Part shown: piece by piece, positions 45,914 to 59,000 of the stretch
Layout: each line of letters starts with the position of its first letter
How positions within the stretch are numbered: the first letter of the stretch is position 1
Assembly: GCA_007258455.2 (NCBI GenBank)
Contig: VDFB02262577.1
Location: forward strand, 16,522 to 80,521
Direction of reading: 5' to 3'
DNA length: 64,000 nucleotides
Source of the DNA: Sequoia sempervirens
Taxonomy: Eukaryota > Streptophyta > Pinopsida > Cupressales > Cupressaceae
Translations under genes and position numbers: made by a program
Notes under the pieces: generated by a model
What the model was told of the DNA's origin: nothing
Databases searched by the model: none
The model's input: only the letters and a program-made list of their open reading frames with translations

Positions 45914-47290
45914 GATGACTTATTAAAAATGCTACAAGAACAGCATAAAGCTTTTGCATGGGAATATGGGGATATGCAAGGAATAGATCCTTGAGTTTGT
46001 ACTCATAGGATATATATCAAAGAAGATTGCTCACTAGTTAGACAACCTCAAAGAAGAGTAAATCCAACACTTAGAGAAATAGTGAAAAATGAACTTCAAA
46101 AGTTGCTTGATGCTGGTTTTATTTACCCAATCTCTGACAGTCAATGGGTTTCTCCATTATTCATTGTCCCCAAGAAAGGATTAAAATGGAGTGTGTGTAG
46201 ATTACAGAGAATTGAACAATGCCACTAAAAAAGATCACTTTCCACTACCTTTTGTAGACCAAGTACTAGACTCACTATCTGGGAAAAGATATTTTTCCTT
46301 TTTGGATGGTTATAGTGGGTACAATCAAATAAAAATTGCCCCTAAGGATCAAGATAAGACCAATTTTACCTGTCCATGGGGAACATTTGCTTATTCAGTC
46401 CTGCCTTTTGGTCTATGCAATGCACCAACAACATTTCAGAGAGCAGTAATTAGTATCTTTGCTGATATATCTCATCAATGTATGGAAATTTATATGGATC
46501 ATTTCACTACCTATGGAGTCACATTTGAAATAGCACTGGTGAATTTACAAAAAGTATTGAAAAGGTACAGAGAGCAAAATTTGTCTCTAAACAGTGAAAA
46601 GTATTTTCTAATGATGGAAGAAGGTATTGTTCTAGGTCATCATATTTCAAAAAATAGAATTCAGGTTGACCCTGCTAAAATTGAAGTAATTCAGAATTTA
46701 CAAACTCCTGCAAAACAAAAAGATGTCAGAAGTTTCCTTCACCATGTAGGGTATTATAGGAGGTTTATAAAAGATTTTAGTAAAATTGCTAGCCCACTTT
46801 ATGCCTTGTTAACTAAGGATTCTCAATTTGAGTGGACAAAGGCATGTGAAAAATCCTTCCTGCAACTAAAAGACTTGCTTACTCAAGCCCCTGTTCTTCA
46901 AGGTCCAAAATGGAATTTTCCTTTTCACATACATGTTGATGCATCTGATTTTGGTATAGGAGCAGTTTTAAGTCAAAAAGAAAATTCAATTGAGCATGCT
47001 ATTTATTTTATCAGCAAAAACCTTCAAGGTCCTGAGCTCAATTACACTGTCACAAAAAGGAATTGCTTGCAGTAGTGTATGCTTTAAATAAATTTAGGCA
47101 TTATGTAACAAGTTATCAGATATTCATCCATACTGACCATGCAACAATCAAGTATCTGATGAACAAACCTGCCATTTCTGGTAGATTGGCACGATGGCTC
47201 CTGTTGTTACAAGAATTTGACATTACAATAATTGACAAACTAGGAAGAGCTAATGTTGTAGCTGACTTTTTATCAAGACTTCAATTAGCT
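45914..47290 (+). pseudogene. Reverse transcriptase and RNase H of the Athila-like element
   Basis: RT: LQKLLDAGFIYPISDSQWVS (46098-46150), CVDYRELNNATKKDHFPLPF (46192-46250), YFSFLDGYSGYNQIKIAP (46289-46340), VLPFGLCNAPTTFQRA (46399-46446) and IYMDHF (46489-46506), where the YxDD catalytic pair is changed to MDH. A 2-base loss (or 1-base gain) in GTGTGTGT near 46187 shifts the frame. RNase H: HIHVDASDFGIGAVLSQ (46927-46978), then a 1-base deletion near 47063, ELLAVVYALNKFRHY-like continuation, TDHATIKYLM and ANVVADFLSRL (47248-47280). Both enzymes are inactivated by the frameshifts, and RT also by the active-site change. Confidence 0.9.
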
Positions 47291-47479
47291 ACACCTGTTG
47301 AAAATAAGGTCATTGATGATAAGTTTCCAGATGAACACTTGTTCTCCATTGTTGCACATACACCATGGTATGCAGACATTGCCAATTATCTAGCAACAAA
47401 CAAAATACCAGCTCACTTTTCCCCAAAAGAAAAGAAGTTGTTAATAGAGAAAAGTTTAAATTTTTCATGGATTGCAAAT

Positions 47480-48635
47480 TGTTTGTTTTATACTGGATCT
47501 TATCAGGTAATGCAAAGATGTGTAAGAGAAGATGAGACTTATGATATCTTGCATGCTTTCCATGATGAACCATGTGGGCGACATTTTGCAGTAAAAAAAA
47601 TAGCAATGAAGATTCTTACAACAAGGTACTATTGGCCAACATTACACAAGGATGTTGTGGCCTATACAAGAAAATGTGACAGATGCCAGCATATGGGAAG
47701 ACCAACTAAGTTAGATGAAATGCCACTATATCCCCAGGTAATAGTCACTCCTTTTGATAAATGGGGGATGGATTTTGTGGGACCAATTGATCCACCATCA
47801 AATGGAAAATCATATATTCTAGTTTGCACAGACTATGTCACAAAATGGGTTGAGGTAAAAGCTATGACTCACGCTCGAGATAAAAAAGTTGTTGAATTTA
47901 TGTATGAACAAATTTTCACTAGATTTAGAGTTCCTAGAGAGCTTGTAACTGATCAGGGAGCTCAGTTCACATCGAATCTGATAACTGCATTAATGAATGA
48001 TTATAAGATAAAACATAGGAAGTCCAGCCCCTATCATCCTCAAGCCAATGGTCAGGTGGAGGTAACAAACAGAGAAATTGAGGTGATCCTCACAAAGACA
48101 GTATAGATTCATAGAAAATATTGGAGCAGTAGACTTCCTGAAGTAGTTTGGGCATACAGAACGACATGGAAGACAACAACTGGGTTTACACCTTTTGAGC
48201 TGCTTTATGGGAAAACAACCATGCTACCCATTGAATTTGAGCATAAAACTTTGAGGACAACTCTTGAACTCAATATGGAAATATTTGCAACACAGAAGGA
48301 CCGTCTCATGCAGCTAAATGCTTTGGACAAGATGAGAAAAGCTGCCCTGCAGCATACAGAAGCAATCCAACAGCAAAGGAAGAAATGGCATGATCAACAC
48401 ATAAAAAAAGAAATTTTCTGCTGGTGATTGGGCTCTGTTATATGATTCCAGATATCAAGAACACCAGGGTAAGCTTACAACACGCTGGCTTGGCCCCTAT
48501 GAAGTTGAAAATGTGTTCGACAATGGAGCTGTACAACTGGTGACAATTGATCCAGTTCACTTCAAATTGCTAGTTAATGGCCACTGACTCCGGTTGTACC
48601 AAAAACTAGTTTCAAAGGAAGAATTCATGCAGTAG
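47480..48635 (+). pseudogene. Integrase of the Athila-like element
   Basis: The zinc-binding HHCC domain is present (AFHDEPCGRHF at 47556-47588 and CDRCQ near 47677). The core has all three catalytic residues: DKWGMDFVGP (47756-47785), LVTDQGAQFTS (47943-47975) and NGQVEVTNREIE (48048-48083). One stop follows at 48104. A run of A near 48410 shifts the frame into SAGDWALLYD and the WLGPYEVE module of the C-terminal domain. There is no chromodomain, in line with Athila/Tat rather than chromovirus lineage. The frame ends at TAG 48633-48635. Confidence 0.9.
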
Positions 48636-49383
48636 TTCGTTCAAGTTCCTCCCATTCCTCTTCCTGCAGCCGAAGGCTTTAGCCTTTCTCCTGCAACTTC
48701 ATCACAATTTTAAAAATGCATGCTCATAATAAAGGTTTTCTTTTTAAAAGGAAACCCCTTTTTCTCCATACTCATTTATCGCCCCCATCTCACTTCTTTA
48801 TCTTCCATCCATCCATCCCATCAAACCATTCCATTCGTCCACCTCGTCCGCCCACATCACCCATCCACTTCATCCATCTACATCACCCTTAATTAAGATA
48901 TTTTTCCCAACTATCAATTCATGCAGACATCATCATCTTTCTTCACACGTACGTGCAATTATCAAAGGTACGCAATATCTTTTCTTATCGCATATTTGAT
49001 TTATTTTATTCTATTCATTAACTGGTATAATAGTACCATTCATTATTACACAATCTCGACCTATTCTTTAGTACATGTGAGGACACATGTCATACTCTAA
49101 GTAGGGGGCGGGGTAATCCACCTTTAAAAACCTATCTTTTCACCGCTGCCATAACTGTGCAAATAACCTTTCTTTAATACTTTTCTGGTACTTTCCAAAT
49201 GTGATCGTATGTCCTTTATTGCATGTATTTTTTGTAAAATACGATTAAGAATGCTTGTTTAAAAAAGCTCATTTTTGGAAAAGAAAAGAAATGTGACAGC
49301 ACGACAGAAGAAAAACTAGAGCAGAAAGGGAAAGAGGGAATTTGAATTTTTAGCAAGGAATTGAGTTCAGCTACGAGAAAACT
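48636..49383 (+). other. Noncoding spacer between integrase and the 3' ORF
   Basis: About 750 bases without a credible ORF, with CCATCCA-type repeats near 48805-48880. It may hold a promoter or splice site for the 3' ORF, but none can be shown. Confidence 0.5.
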
Positions 49384-51872
49384 ATGAACATGGGTGGTTA
49401 GTTGGTGCGACATGAGCCTATAGCTCATGAGCTATTGTTGCAAAATCCTCAAACGGTCCACGCATTCAGCCTCTGTGGATGGTTGAATTATTTCTTGAGT
49501 TTAAATGCTTTTGATGAGGAGGCTGCTGGAGAATTTTTGAGAACCCTTTCTAAAGGGGAAGCTACTATATGGGGTCTAACAGTTGTTGCAAATGAAGACA
49601 AAATTGCTGAAGTAACCAGGCTTCCAGCCATTGGAGAAAAATTTTCTTCAGATGCTGCAGCTGCTAGGGCTAAGTTTTCAATGCCCACTGATGGACCTTT
49701 AGAAGTATCCAAGCAGGGATGCAAGTGGGTATCATTGCCTCCTCCTTATTCAGAATATGTTGCTTACATAATCAGGTATTTGACCTGTGAAGGCCGTTTC
49801 TCCTACCTGCATTCTCATCATTTCAAATTATTAAGCCATATGAGGCATGTGTTAGTTGTAAATGTTCTGAATTTTCTTTTAAAATTTCTAGAACAAAGTG
49901 CCCATGAAACCCAATAGGGGAAATATAATTATGTTACTCACCATGGCCTTATCAAATTACTGATTGAACGCTCTTTAAGAGATGTCTCACCTCTTTCCTG
50001 GCAACAATTCGTTGCTCAAAAAAGCTTGCAAATTCCACAACCCCCTAGGGTACTTAACCCACGGCCTTAGAAAAAGAAGGAATTTGCGTCTACTAGTAGA
50101 ATAGGGCATGGGTCATCTACTCTTGTAGCACCTAGTCCTGCAACTTTCACACTTGAATCCTCTGCTAGGGTACAAACTAGGTTTGCCACTAGGAGAGAGA
50201 AGGGTAAAACAAAGGCATAAGGGTCCTCTGAATCTGACCCTCGTTCTCAGAAAAGGCAATGTCCTTCTCCTACAGCATCATCCCCTACAGCTGACTCTCC
50301 TACAGCAACACCTGTTGCTATCACCAGTTCATCGTCATCCTCTGGTAGGGCAGAGCCCTCTAAGCAGACAAGAAAGAGGAAGGCTACTAGAATGCCTCCT
50401 GCAGCCGCATTAGTACCAAGAAGAGTTTCCACAAGGAAACAATCTAAGACCTCCCCTGTTTCACCTCAACCAGAGGTTATTGTAATTTCAGAAGGGTCTG
50501 TTGAGTCTGAATTTAATGTTTCTTAGAATATGTCCGAAAATGCCACACAAAGTCCATTCATTCCTAAAGAGGAATAAGTTGAGACAATTGAAACAGGGCA
50601 TAATGAGAAAGGGTTACCAAATCTTGATGACTTGGCTACCGCTACTATGTAGTTTTCGAAGGAAGCACAACCTTCTCCACCGCAGCAACCCAAATTTATC
50701 TTGCAGCAAGAGTAGGAATTGACTGAATAATTGAATGTGCCTAGTGAAGCTATATTTCACCCTGCAACTTGTAAAGCCATTGTTGTGTATAAGAAGACAT
50801 TTTTAATTGAGTTTTTGGAATATGTTAAAGATAATTGGGAACTAGTTACATTGCAAACCCTGACTTTCTGACACATAGCCCATACTGACATGCAACAAAG
50901 TCTATGGGAAGTAGAAAGGAAGAAACTGAGAAAGGAAATTGAAAGTCAGAAATAGGAAATTGTTGAGTTGAAAAAAAAATGGATGAAATGTTAAAAGTAA
51001 CTGGTCAGATTATGGAATGCAGACCACCACCCAGAGTTTATGCTTTGTGCCTCAAAGAATAGTTCTTATGGTTCCAACTGATGAGAATTTCCAGAAACCA
51101 AGATCCTATACTTCATACTGCCAAAGAATTTTATGAAGCATACCAGGCAGCCCCAAATTGGTTAAGAAATTCTCTGTGTGAATTCTATTTATATGGCTTT
51201 TTAATTCCATTTGAAATAGAATGGAATCCTCTTTTGTATATTGGTGATATTCATTTGAGAGCATTTATGTCATGGGCAGCAAATGAGGCGAATTATGGTA
51301 GGCAGTGGGAAACATATGAGGAAGCTGAGAAAACTGAGCCTGTTCCATTACGCTCTCAAAGTTCAAACCCCCATGCAATGTTGAAAGATTGGTTTGCTCT
51401 GACATATGGCATTAATAATGTTACAGCCAGAGAGAAGATATTTGATATCAGGAAACAAGTATATGATGAATTTTAGGAATATCAATATTCATTTTGAAGA
51501 CTAGCATATACCAGAAGTGAGAAAAGATGGGAAAGATTAACTGTTGGATTAAGAAAATCAGAACCACACAGTCCCCTAAATTTCACTGTAGCTCTTAAAA
51601 GGTCAAAAAGATACATACAATTGGGACTTCAAACAAGATTTGAACTGTGGTCAACGCCATTGACATTCAGACCTCCTGTGCTAATGTGGCCCCTCTATCC
51701 TCACCAGGCTACAAATCTTAATGATGATTTAGAAAATCGAAGGTATGAAAGATGCCAGGATTTCAGAGGATTTTATTACAGGTTTGGAAATCCATCTTAG
51801 AGTCATGCAGCAACCACTGAATTCAGAGAAACCACTAGAAAATTTAATGCTGGAGGACCAGCATTGGGCTAA
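49384..51872 (+). pseudogene. Additional 3' ORF of the Athila-like element (about 830 codons, decayed)
   Basis: Occupies the env-like position between integrase and the 3' LTR. The likely ATG is at 49384, five codons before an in-frame TAG; the long open part starts at 49402. The N-terminal ~170 residues look folded (HAFSLCGWLNYFLSL, GLTVVANEDKIAEVTRLPAIG, YIIRYLTCEGRFSYLHSHHF) and resemble the 'putative plant transposon protein' type of domain. A Ser/Pro/Lys-rich low-complexity middle follows (50060-50520), then a coiled-coil-like segment near 50900-50990, where a run of nine A shifts the frame, and a second folded part (51081-51476). It ends LGP-like at TAA 51870, directly before the polypurine tract. 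No signal peptide or membrane segment is evident, so an envelope role is not supported. Confidence 0.7.
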
Positions 51873-51883
51873 GTAGGGGGCAG
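51873..51883 (+). promoter_or_regulatory. Polypurine tract of the Athila-like element
   Basis: AAGTAGGGGGCAG abuts the TGATGAG start of the 3' LTR, the expected place for plus-strand priming. Confidence 0.75.
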
Positions 51884-53167
51884 TGATGAGCTTAAAATAT
51901 GTTCATAAGTTTGGATATTATGATAAAATTTTAATATCTTTACTTTTGTTATTTGTGGCTGTTTAAACTATGTTGAAACCTTTTATGAGGATATCCTGTA
52001 GCAAAATACTTTCATATTCCTGCAGCTTATTATGTTGACTTGATTACATTTATTGCCCCGTTGACTCCCTAAATGACTGGTATATCGCATATAGTTTTTG
52101 AATGATGAAATAGATTTAAATGTGTGATTAATGAACAAATATTGTGTATGTGCCATACGCCTTTTCTTTCGCACCTATTACCTTTTGTTTCATAGGTTGT
52201 TGAAGAATGATCAAGTCAAGCACAGTCGATCTCGACCTTGCAGTAAATTCCATTTCCTGCACGACTTCGTGGAAGCTCCGATGAAGACTCTTTGACTGAA
52301 GCCGTTGGGAAAGATTTTTAATGATAGTCAATGTGGAAAGAGTGGAGCGCTAGATTCTCTCTGGATTGGGTTGAACGCATAAATTCATTTATGAAGTTTG
52401 TTCCTTGATTCAAGGATACACTTTACTTCCACGTCCTTCTTTGATAGGGTTAGTTAGTTGCTTTCCTGATTTAAAAATAAGGTTCTCCTCCTGCGCGAGT
52501 GAGACGATAGTTAGAGTAAGATAGAAGATAGCATATATCATGTAAGAATCAGTATGATAATGAAAAGCAGAATCTGTTTGATAAGAGACAGAGTTTGTTG
52601 TTAGTTTCCATTTCAACAAAGCAATGTATACCATTCTGTTTTCATGAATAAAGCTTGATGAAGTTCTGAGTTAAGCATCTGTGTAATCAGTAGATGCTTG
52701 CTAAGGGGGCCCACTTAGTAAGTATCTGTAGCTAGTTAGTTAGTTGTTCTGTTGATCTTTAGTTAGCTCCCATCTTTGAAGTTTTCATACAAACTCAGTC
52801 TTATATTGCTCTTGCAGCATAGAGAACCCATCTCTATGCCTGTTCCCGTAGCATAAGGCCAGTTCATGGTTTGTGTTTCAGTCGTAGTCGTTATGGTTTC
52901 TATTTTAATCAAATCATAGTTGAGTTAAAGAATTTTGCATTACCTTCCTGTGGCGTAGATAGAATTCCTTTCCAGTATTTGTTTTTTGCTAAGATTTGAC
53001 CGAAACTAGTTCTTGGTGCATATATTTTGCTACGCCATTTAAAGTATACGTCCCCTGGTTTGACAAGTAAATGAACATCCACATAGAGATGTTAGTCATT
53101 TGTCAGAATGTCCAATTCCTAGGAAAGGTTCTACTGTGATTTTCATATCCTTTTGTGGGCGCAGCCA
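51884..53167 (+). repeat. 3' LTR of the Athila-like element (1284 bp)
   Basis: TGATGAGCTT...GGGCGCAGCCA, paired with 41821-43113 and followed by the GGATT target duplication. The giant LTR resumes right after it. Confidence 0.92.
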
Positions 53168-55825
53168 GGATTTTTCAAAGCATTTTGTGAAGTTAGTATT
53201 CTACAGGTATAATTATGTGCTCTTCCACCCTTTCAAAGCTATCACTAACAACAAGAACCCAATCACCACTTGTGTCGTCACTTCCAACAAATGAATCAAA
53301 GTGCCTCCAAGCTCGCAATGCAATTATATTTGTGTTAGAAGAGAATGTTTGAATCTTTGGTGATCGGTTGGGCCATGGTATAGACATGAGTAATTTTCGT
53401 GGAGACTAGGATATCAACGTCTATTTTTTGAGATAGAAACTTTAATATAAAATTGATGGATATCTTTCCTATAGGGCTTGCTATTGCCTTTGCCGTTTCC
53501 TTTGTGCGAGTGTCATTATGCAAGCAACTACTATTGCTATGTTGTTTTCTAATGACAATTCTATGTCAGCCATCCAAATTCATTTTCCTGATAGATTCCA
53601 CCTTCATGAGGACCACAGGAACCCTCTCTACATGGTGATGCAAGCCGCTTAATCAATGGAATGTTGTGACATTGGGGCACAAATTGTTGAGTTGTTGAAG
53701 TGGCAAAGAAAATAAAAATACCATACCCCTTCCCCCCCTGTAATGGCTATAGGATGAACACAATGACTCAGTTGAGATATTGCTATTATTATTCACTGAA
53801 AGAAAAATGGCAAATATGGGGAAATTGAAAACACATTCTAGCCTTGAGTTGTAGCCCATTTAGTTAGTGGGAAAACTTTGGAGTTGTCTAGGATGGGTTT
53901 GATTGTCATTATAAGAAGGTTGATTGGAACATTCAATAAAGTATTCTTCTCTAGGGAATGGATCTAAATAAGAATAGGATTCCTAGCATGCTTCTAGTCC
54001 ATATCGTGAGGCATAATTTTTCTTCTTTATAAGAAATATGAGCCTTTTGGCACTATTATCACTTGTCGTTGGTTTCCCAAAATTAATGGGACTATTTAAA
54101 TTATAATTAACTAATCATGCAAAATAGGAAATATATGGTCACATGAATGTCAAATCTAGTTATGTTTAGAAAGTTTCATACCATTGCTTGCATGAGCTTA
54201 ATTCAAACTACTATTTTATGTAGGTCTCTTATCATAAAATGGAGACCATCAAAGAGGCCTACCACAAATGGAAGTCCCTTGCAATGCACTCACCTATGAC
54301 ATTGTCCATAGAACCCTATTAAAAGGAGTCTTGACCCGAGACTTGATATAGAGAGGGAAAGGAGAAAGTGAAATAATGAGGAATGTAATTTGATGAGAAC
54401 TCATATACCGCCTGCTATTTTTGCAATGGGGAATATCAATCAAACCATCTATAGAGCCCGATCAAGGTGGGAGCTTCACTTCATAGACCATGCATGTTGA
54501 TGTGGTGCTTTTACTTGTCCTCCTACAAAAGAACTCTATGGGTAAGGACAATCCCCAAGGGGAAATGATTGCCTAAATGATGAATGATATGTCAAAAGGA
54601 AGACCAATAAACTAAAGGCTGGATGACAAGGAGGGATTAATCAATGCATGGCTACATAACTAGGAGGAGGAAACTAAGTTGTCTCACAATGGTCTAGATC
54701 TACAAACAAAGAGCACCTGATTGGTTAAATAATGATTGCAAACCTATTAAGGAGCAGGAGGCCTTTAGGCAATTTTAGTGATAGCAAAAGGGAAATCAAC
54801 AAGAGGAGAAAAGTGCTAAAGCACCTAGGCACTACATGACAAAATAGGAAAATGACAAATGATGCATTTTAAATTGCTGGATAATGGAGGCTAGGTGAAA
54901 CCCTAGTGTAAAGAAAATATAAACCACTCATTGTAAATCAATCCTAGCCATTCATTTGTGCTTTGGAAAAATATTAATAGGGGTCTCCCCTTCATTTGTA
55001 AATGGTTGGAGAGCTGGTGTAAAGGTATTCTGCAAGAATAGTGAGCTATATTGCATGATTTATGGATTATTCTCTTGTGTTTCTTCATTATGCATGCATG
55101 GTTCTACTTCCCTATTAGTTTAGTTGTTATTTTCTTGAATGGAAGTAATGATGGTGTTTGTTATTACTGTATTTGATGAATTTGTAGCTCATGCTTTTTG
55201 TGGTTTGTTGATGATAAATCACTTTGTAAAGATAGTATGATCTTTCTTACTTTATTGTTGCAACTTAGTTCAATTACTTGTTCATGATGTGTGTATTCAA
55301 TCTAAAAATATTTAGTCCTTAGAAGAATGCATTGGTTTTGTGTAACTCTAGGTTCCCCTTGGCCAAGAAAAACCCAATTTAGGGAGTTTTTCTACTATAG
55401 CAGCCTCCATGATCACTGTTCATTCATAGTTTATTGTCTTGGAATTTCCTCTCTTCCCTTCCCTTTTTCCTTTTTTAATAAGTAACCTAAGCTAAGGTTC
55501 ATTGCACATTATAAAGCCAAATCTAAAGTTGAAATAGGAGTTCTAGAATATTGTTTAAACTTGCAACAACTAAACAACAATTTCTACACCTTAAGAATTC
55601 CATTTGCAAACCCAACTTCCCACACTTTGTACCTTATTCGTAAGTCTACCTTGTGATTCCTCCATATCACATGAACCAACTAAGATATTCCAAGCACTAT
55701 CAAGACTTGACATTAGAGACCTTGGGATAGTGTTCTACAATTTGATTGTGGAAGATAGTATTTCAAGAGAGGTGATGGGCCTATGCATTACCTATGTTGA
55801 GAATTGCATAAAAAAAATATCAACA
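53168..55825 (-). repeat. Giant LTR, 5' LTR, part 2
   Basis: Continues the LTR interrupted at 41820 and aligns with 31333-33993. It ends ATATCAACA and is followed by ATTTC (55826-55830), the target duplication of the whole giant element. The ORF at 55604-55870 is the LTR-encoded start of the antisense reading frame plus flanking sequence, not a separate gene. Confidence 0.88.
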
Positions 55826-55830
55826 ATTTC
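55826..55830. repeat. Target-site duplication ATTTC of the giant element
   Basis: Identical to 27934-27938 on the other side, 27.9 kb away. Confidence 0.8.
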
Positions 55831-56044
55831 CAATGATGTTTCCAAGCTACAAGAGTCTCAATATCTTTGAGTAATTTTTTCCACTTTAGTAGCATGTATT
55901 TTATATTTCTAACTTCTAATACTATTAGATAATACTCCAAGTACCATATATCTACTAACATTATGCAATGAAGGTGGAAATTTTTGTACTACTATTGTAT
56001 GCAAAAAAGAAGAGACTTCTTATGGATATTTTTCTAATTTACAT
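55831..56044. other. Short unique segment between the 3.4-kb repeats
   Basis: Together with 27851-27938 this is all that lay between the two direct repeats before the giant element inserted. No PBS or polypurine tract could be recognised in it. Confidence 0.5.
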
Positions 56045-59000
56045 ATTTTGTGAAGATATAGTCGTGCCAATAGAAGAAACATAAGTAAGGAAAAAAATTT
56101 GACCCTTGATTCTTGAAGCACAATACATTAAAAATAATTTAATAAAAGGTTCAAGCCAAGGGTTCAATAAACCACATTTTCAAGATATTTCTTCAGCCCT
56201 TTTCTGATAAACTGCACATCACAATGGGAGATTTATGGGAAGAAGAACCACCTCAAATCATAAAATTATAGTTTCCTATTTTCTATCAGGTAGGATAAAC
56301 TACCTTAAATATTATTCCTCATTTATCATATCCTCAATTTCATGGCCTTATAATAAAATACCTTGATATGTTCTTGTTTAAAATTTTACATCCTCTACAA
56401 AATTTATGACTATACTACTAATGCAAAATGATTAATTATATTCCTAGCAACATTCAAGGACTCTAAATTGAGGTGATTTAGGGGATTAACATTAGACACA
56501 ATAACTCATTAGCAAACTATGAAATAATTTTTTCTTAATAAGTACATGGAGTATTGTTGAGGGGGAAATGTGAGAGGAGATGGTATTTTCATATTGACTT
56601 AGAAGGAGGATTATCCTTTAGAAGATGATGTGGAAACATTTTTGTTTTCCATAGGTAAATCCCTCACACAATTAAATCTACAACAATAAACCATTATTAT
56701 TAAAATAATTCATTATTATATTTTCATGGTATAATTGTTTATCAATTAGTAATATTGCTATAATTATGATATTTTTATTTTTTATTTTTATAAAATATTT
56801 TAATACATTTTTATGCTAGAAAATTTCTAAATACATTTACATTTCATCCTTATTCATGTCTAATCCTATCATTATAATCATATACTATATCTATGTGTGT
56901 GTATTAATATGTTTAGCCTACTTGTTTGATTATCATGCATTCATCAGAAGGGATGTATTATCAAGATTCTTTATCAAACTTGTCTTTTATTATATTTTTC
57001 ATTTGTAGTTATTAGGTTGAATTCACAAGTACAAATTCCACCAATTAAAATAAAATTTTAAATTTTAAATTTTGTTAATTTCAACCCCTTCCCTTTCTAT
57101 CCTTGAACTTGTAAAATATATGGTCATGAAACTCTATGCCATATATTTAATGAAATTTATCACATTCATTCTAGTATATTCTAAATGATTTTTTTCTCTC
57201 ATTATTGAAAAATAAATGATAATATAACACTTGTATTTGGTGCACTACAGGGAATACCAAACTAACATTGTAGGATTGTGTCTTCTAATTTCAATTTAAT
57301 CTATTTTCAAGATGTTAATTTCAAGGGGTGCTACTTTTGCAACTCTAATTTTATGGAAACGTACTAATGATATATTTTTATTACCACCTATCCCATATAT
57401 TGATATGAGATGTATGATAGAGAAATGAGGATTAAGAAAGGAAATAAATAAAGATCAATCTAGGATTTGTTGAAAGATAGAGTACTTTTATATAAAGTAA
57501 ATATGCTAAAATAATTAATCTATATTATAGGAAAAAGAAAAAGCACAAACTTCTATGCTAATATTGAATACAATGTGAAAAATTAGAAAAATATTTAGTG
57601 TCTTATTATGTCTGCACCATTACACTATAAAGAAGTTAAGTGATTGTTCTCATTCTTTCATAATCACAACCTTATGTACTTGTTGAATGATTTATCTCTA
57701 TCTAGAAAAGTTTTGTTTAAGTTGATGAATCAATAAGGATCATACATCCTTTGATACAATATATTATTTCCTAAGGATGTAATAAAATCCAACATATTGA
57801 TGCTAAGAGTAACAAAAATAGGAATACAAAAAATATAATCAAGCATTAAGAAATATAATATAATAGATATTCTAAAATATATAATCTAATAAACTAATAT
57901 GAGATATCCCCAATATATACATCACTGTGTAAGATTAGAGATTAAGTATAATGGATGGATATGTATACAAAATTAGATAAATGAGAGTAATCTATAGGTA
58001 CATAAATAAACCATATTTTAGTTAATCCCAAAGCCCTAAACTATGTAAATTTATTTTCTTGATCATTATATAAATAAAAATAAATCCTCATAAAATTAAT
58101 TTTTATTTACAATATTTTAAGAAGAAAAATGTGTTTCATTAAACTAGTATATTTGACTATTAGTTTTATTTAGGTTATGCTTTTCAAAACACTTCCTAGA
58201 TGTTCTTAAAATAATTTGGGTGATTTTTTAAATTTAAACAACTAACCATGATAAATATTATTGATATTCAAGTAGGGGAAGGTCCCTTGAATCAATGAGT
58301 TTAACAAAATAGAAAAATACAAAATAGAGGCCTTAACACCTCAAGCTTTAGACAATAAAAAAAGAGGCACATAGGACTAAGAGAGACAAGAAGAAAAAAA
58401 TTAGTCATAAAGATAGAGGGGCACAAAACTAAGACAAGGAAAACACAACAAACGATGACTAATAGATGACCACTAATCTTTGGGACTACAAATAAGGTTC
58501 CAATTAGCTTTCAGCTTGTCAAGCACTTTATGTTAGTCTTTATCCTCCATATTTTCTGTAGTGGTAGTTTAAATGATGTCCTCTTTGTAGTTTCCTTTCT
58601 TATTCTAATTTTTCCTGATCATAGTTTTTTTGAAGATCATGCCAAAGATAGCCATTTTCACGATCCCCCTGTGCCATTCTTCTTCCCCCTCACTAACTTC
58701 TTCACCTTCATATTCCTATTCACTATTATCCAAGCTTTCCTCATCATCACTAGGAAGGAACTCTTCATTAAAAGAGCCCAATACAACTTCCTCTAGATAC
58801 ATATTCTTTCATTTGTTATCATTACTCTTATTCTAAATAGCACTAGCTAGCATGGTGGATCCCCTTTCACTTGACGTACTACAAGAAACACTCTTATGAT
58901 ATGGATTTTTCTCATCACCAATTTTTATTGTGATAGAACCAAAGGTACCCATTTTAATCTTTCTAGGTTAGGAAGAGATGAAAGGGCTTTCCTTTTATAA

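Noticed and set aside
49402..49917. Envelope glycoprotein
   Set aside because: The position is env-like, but no signal peptide, transmembrane segment or cleavage site was seen.
55604..55870. 88-codon ORF as a separate gene
   Set aside because: Starts with TTG, lies mostly in the giant LTR and runs out into the flank. Its homologue in the other LTR leads into the antisense ORF.
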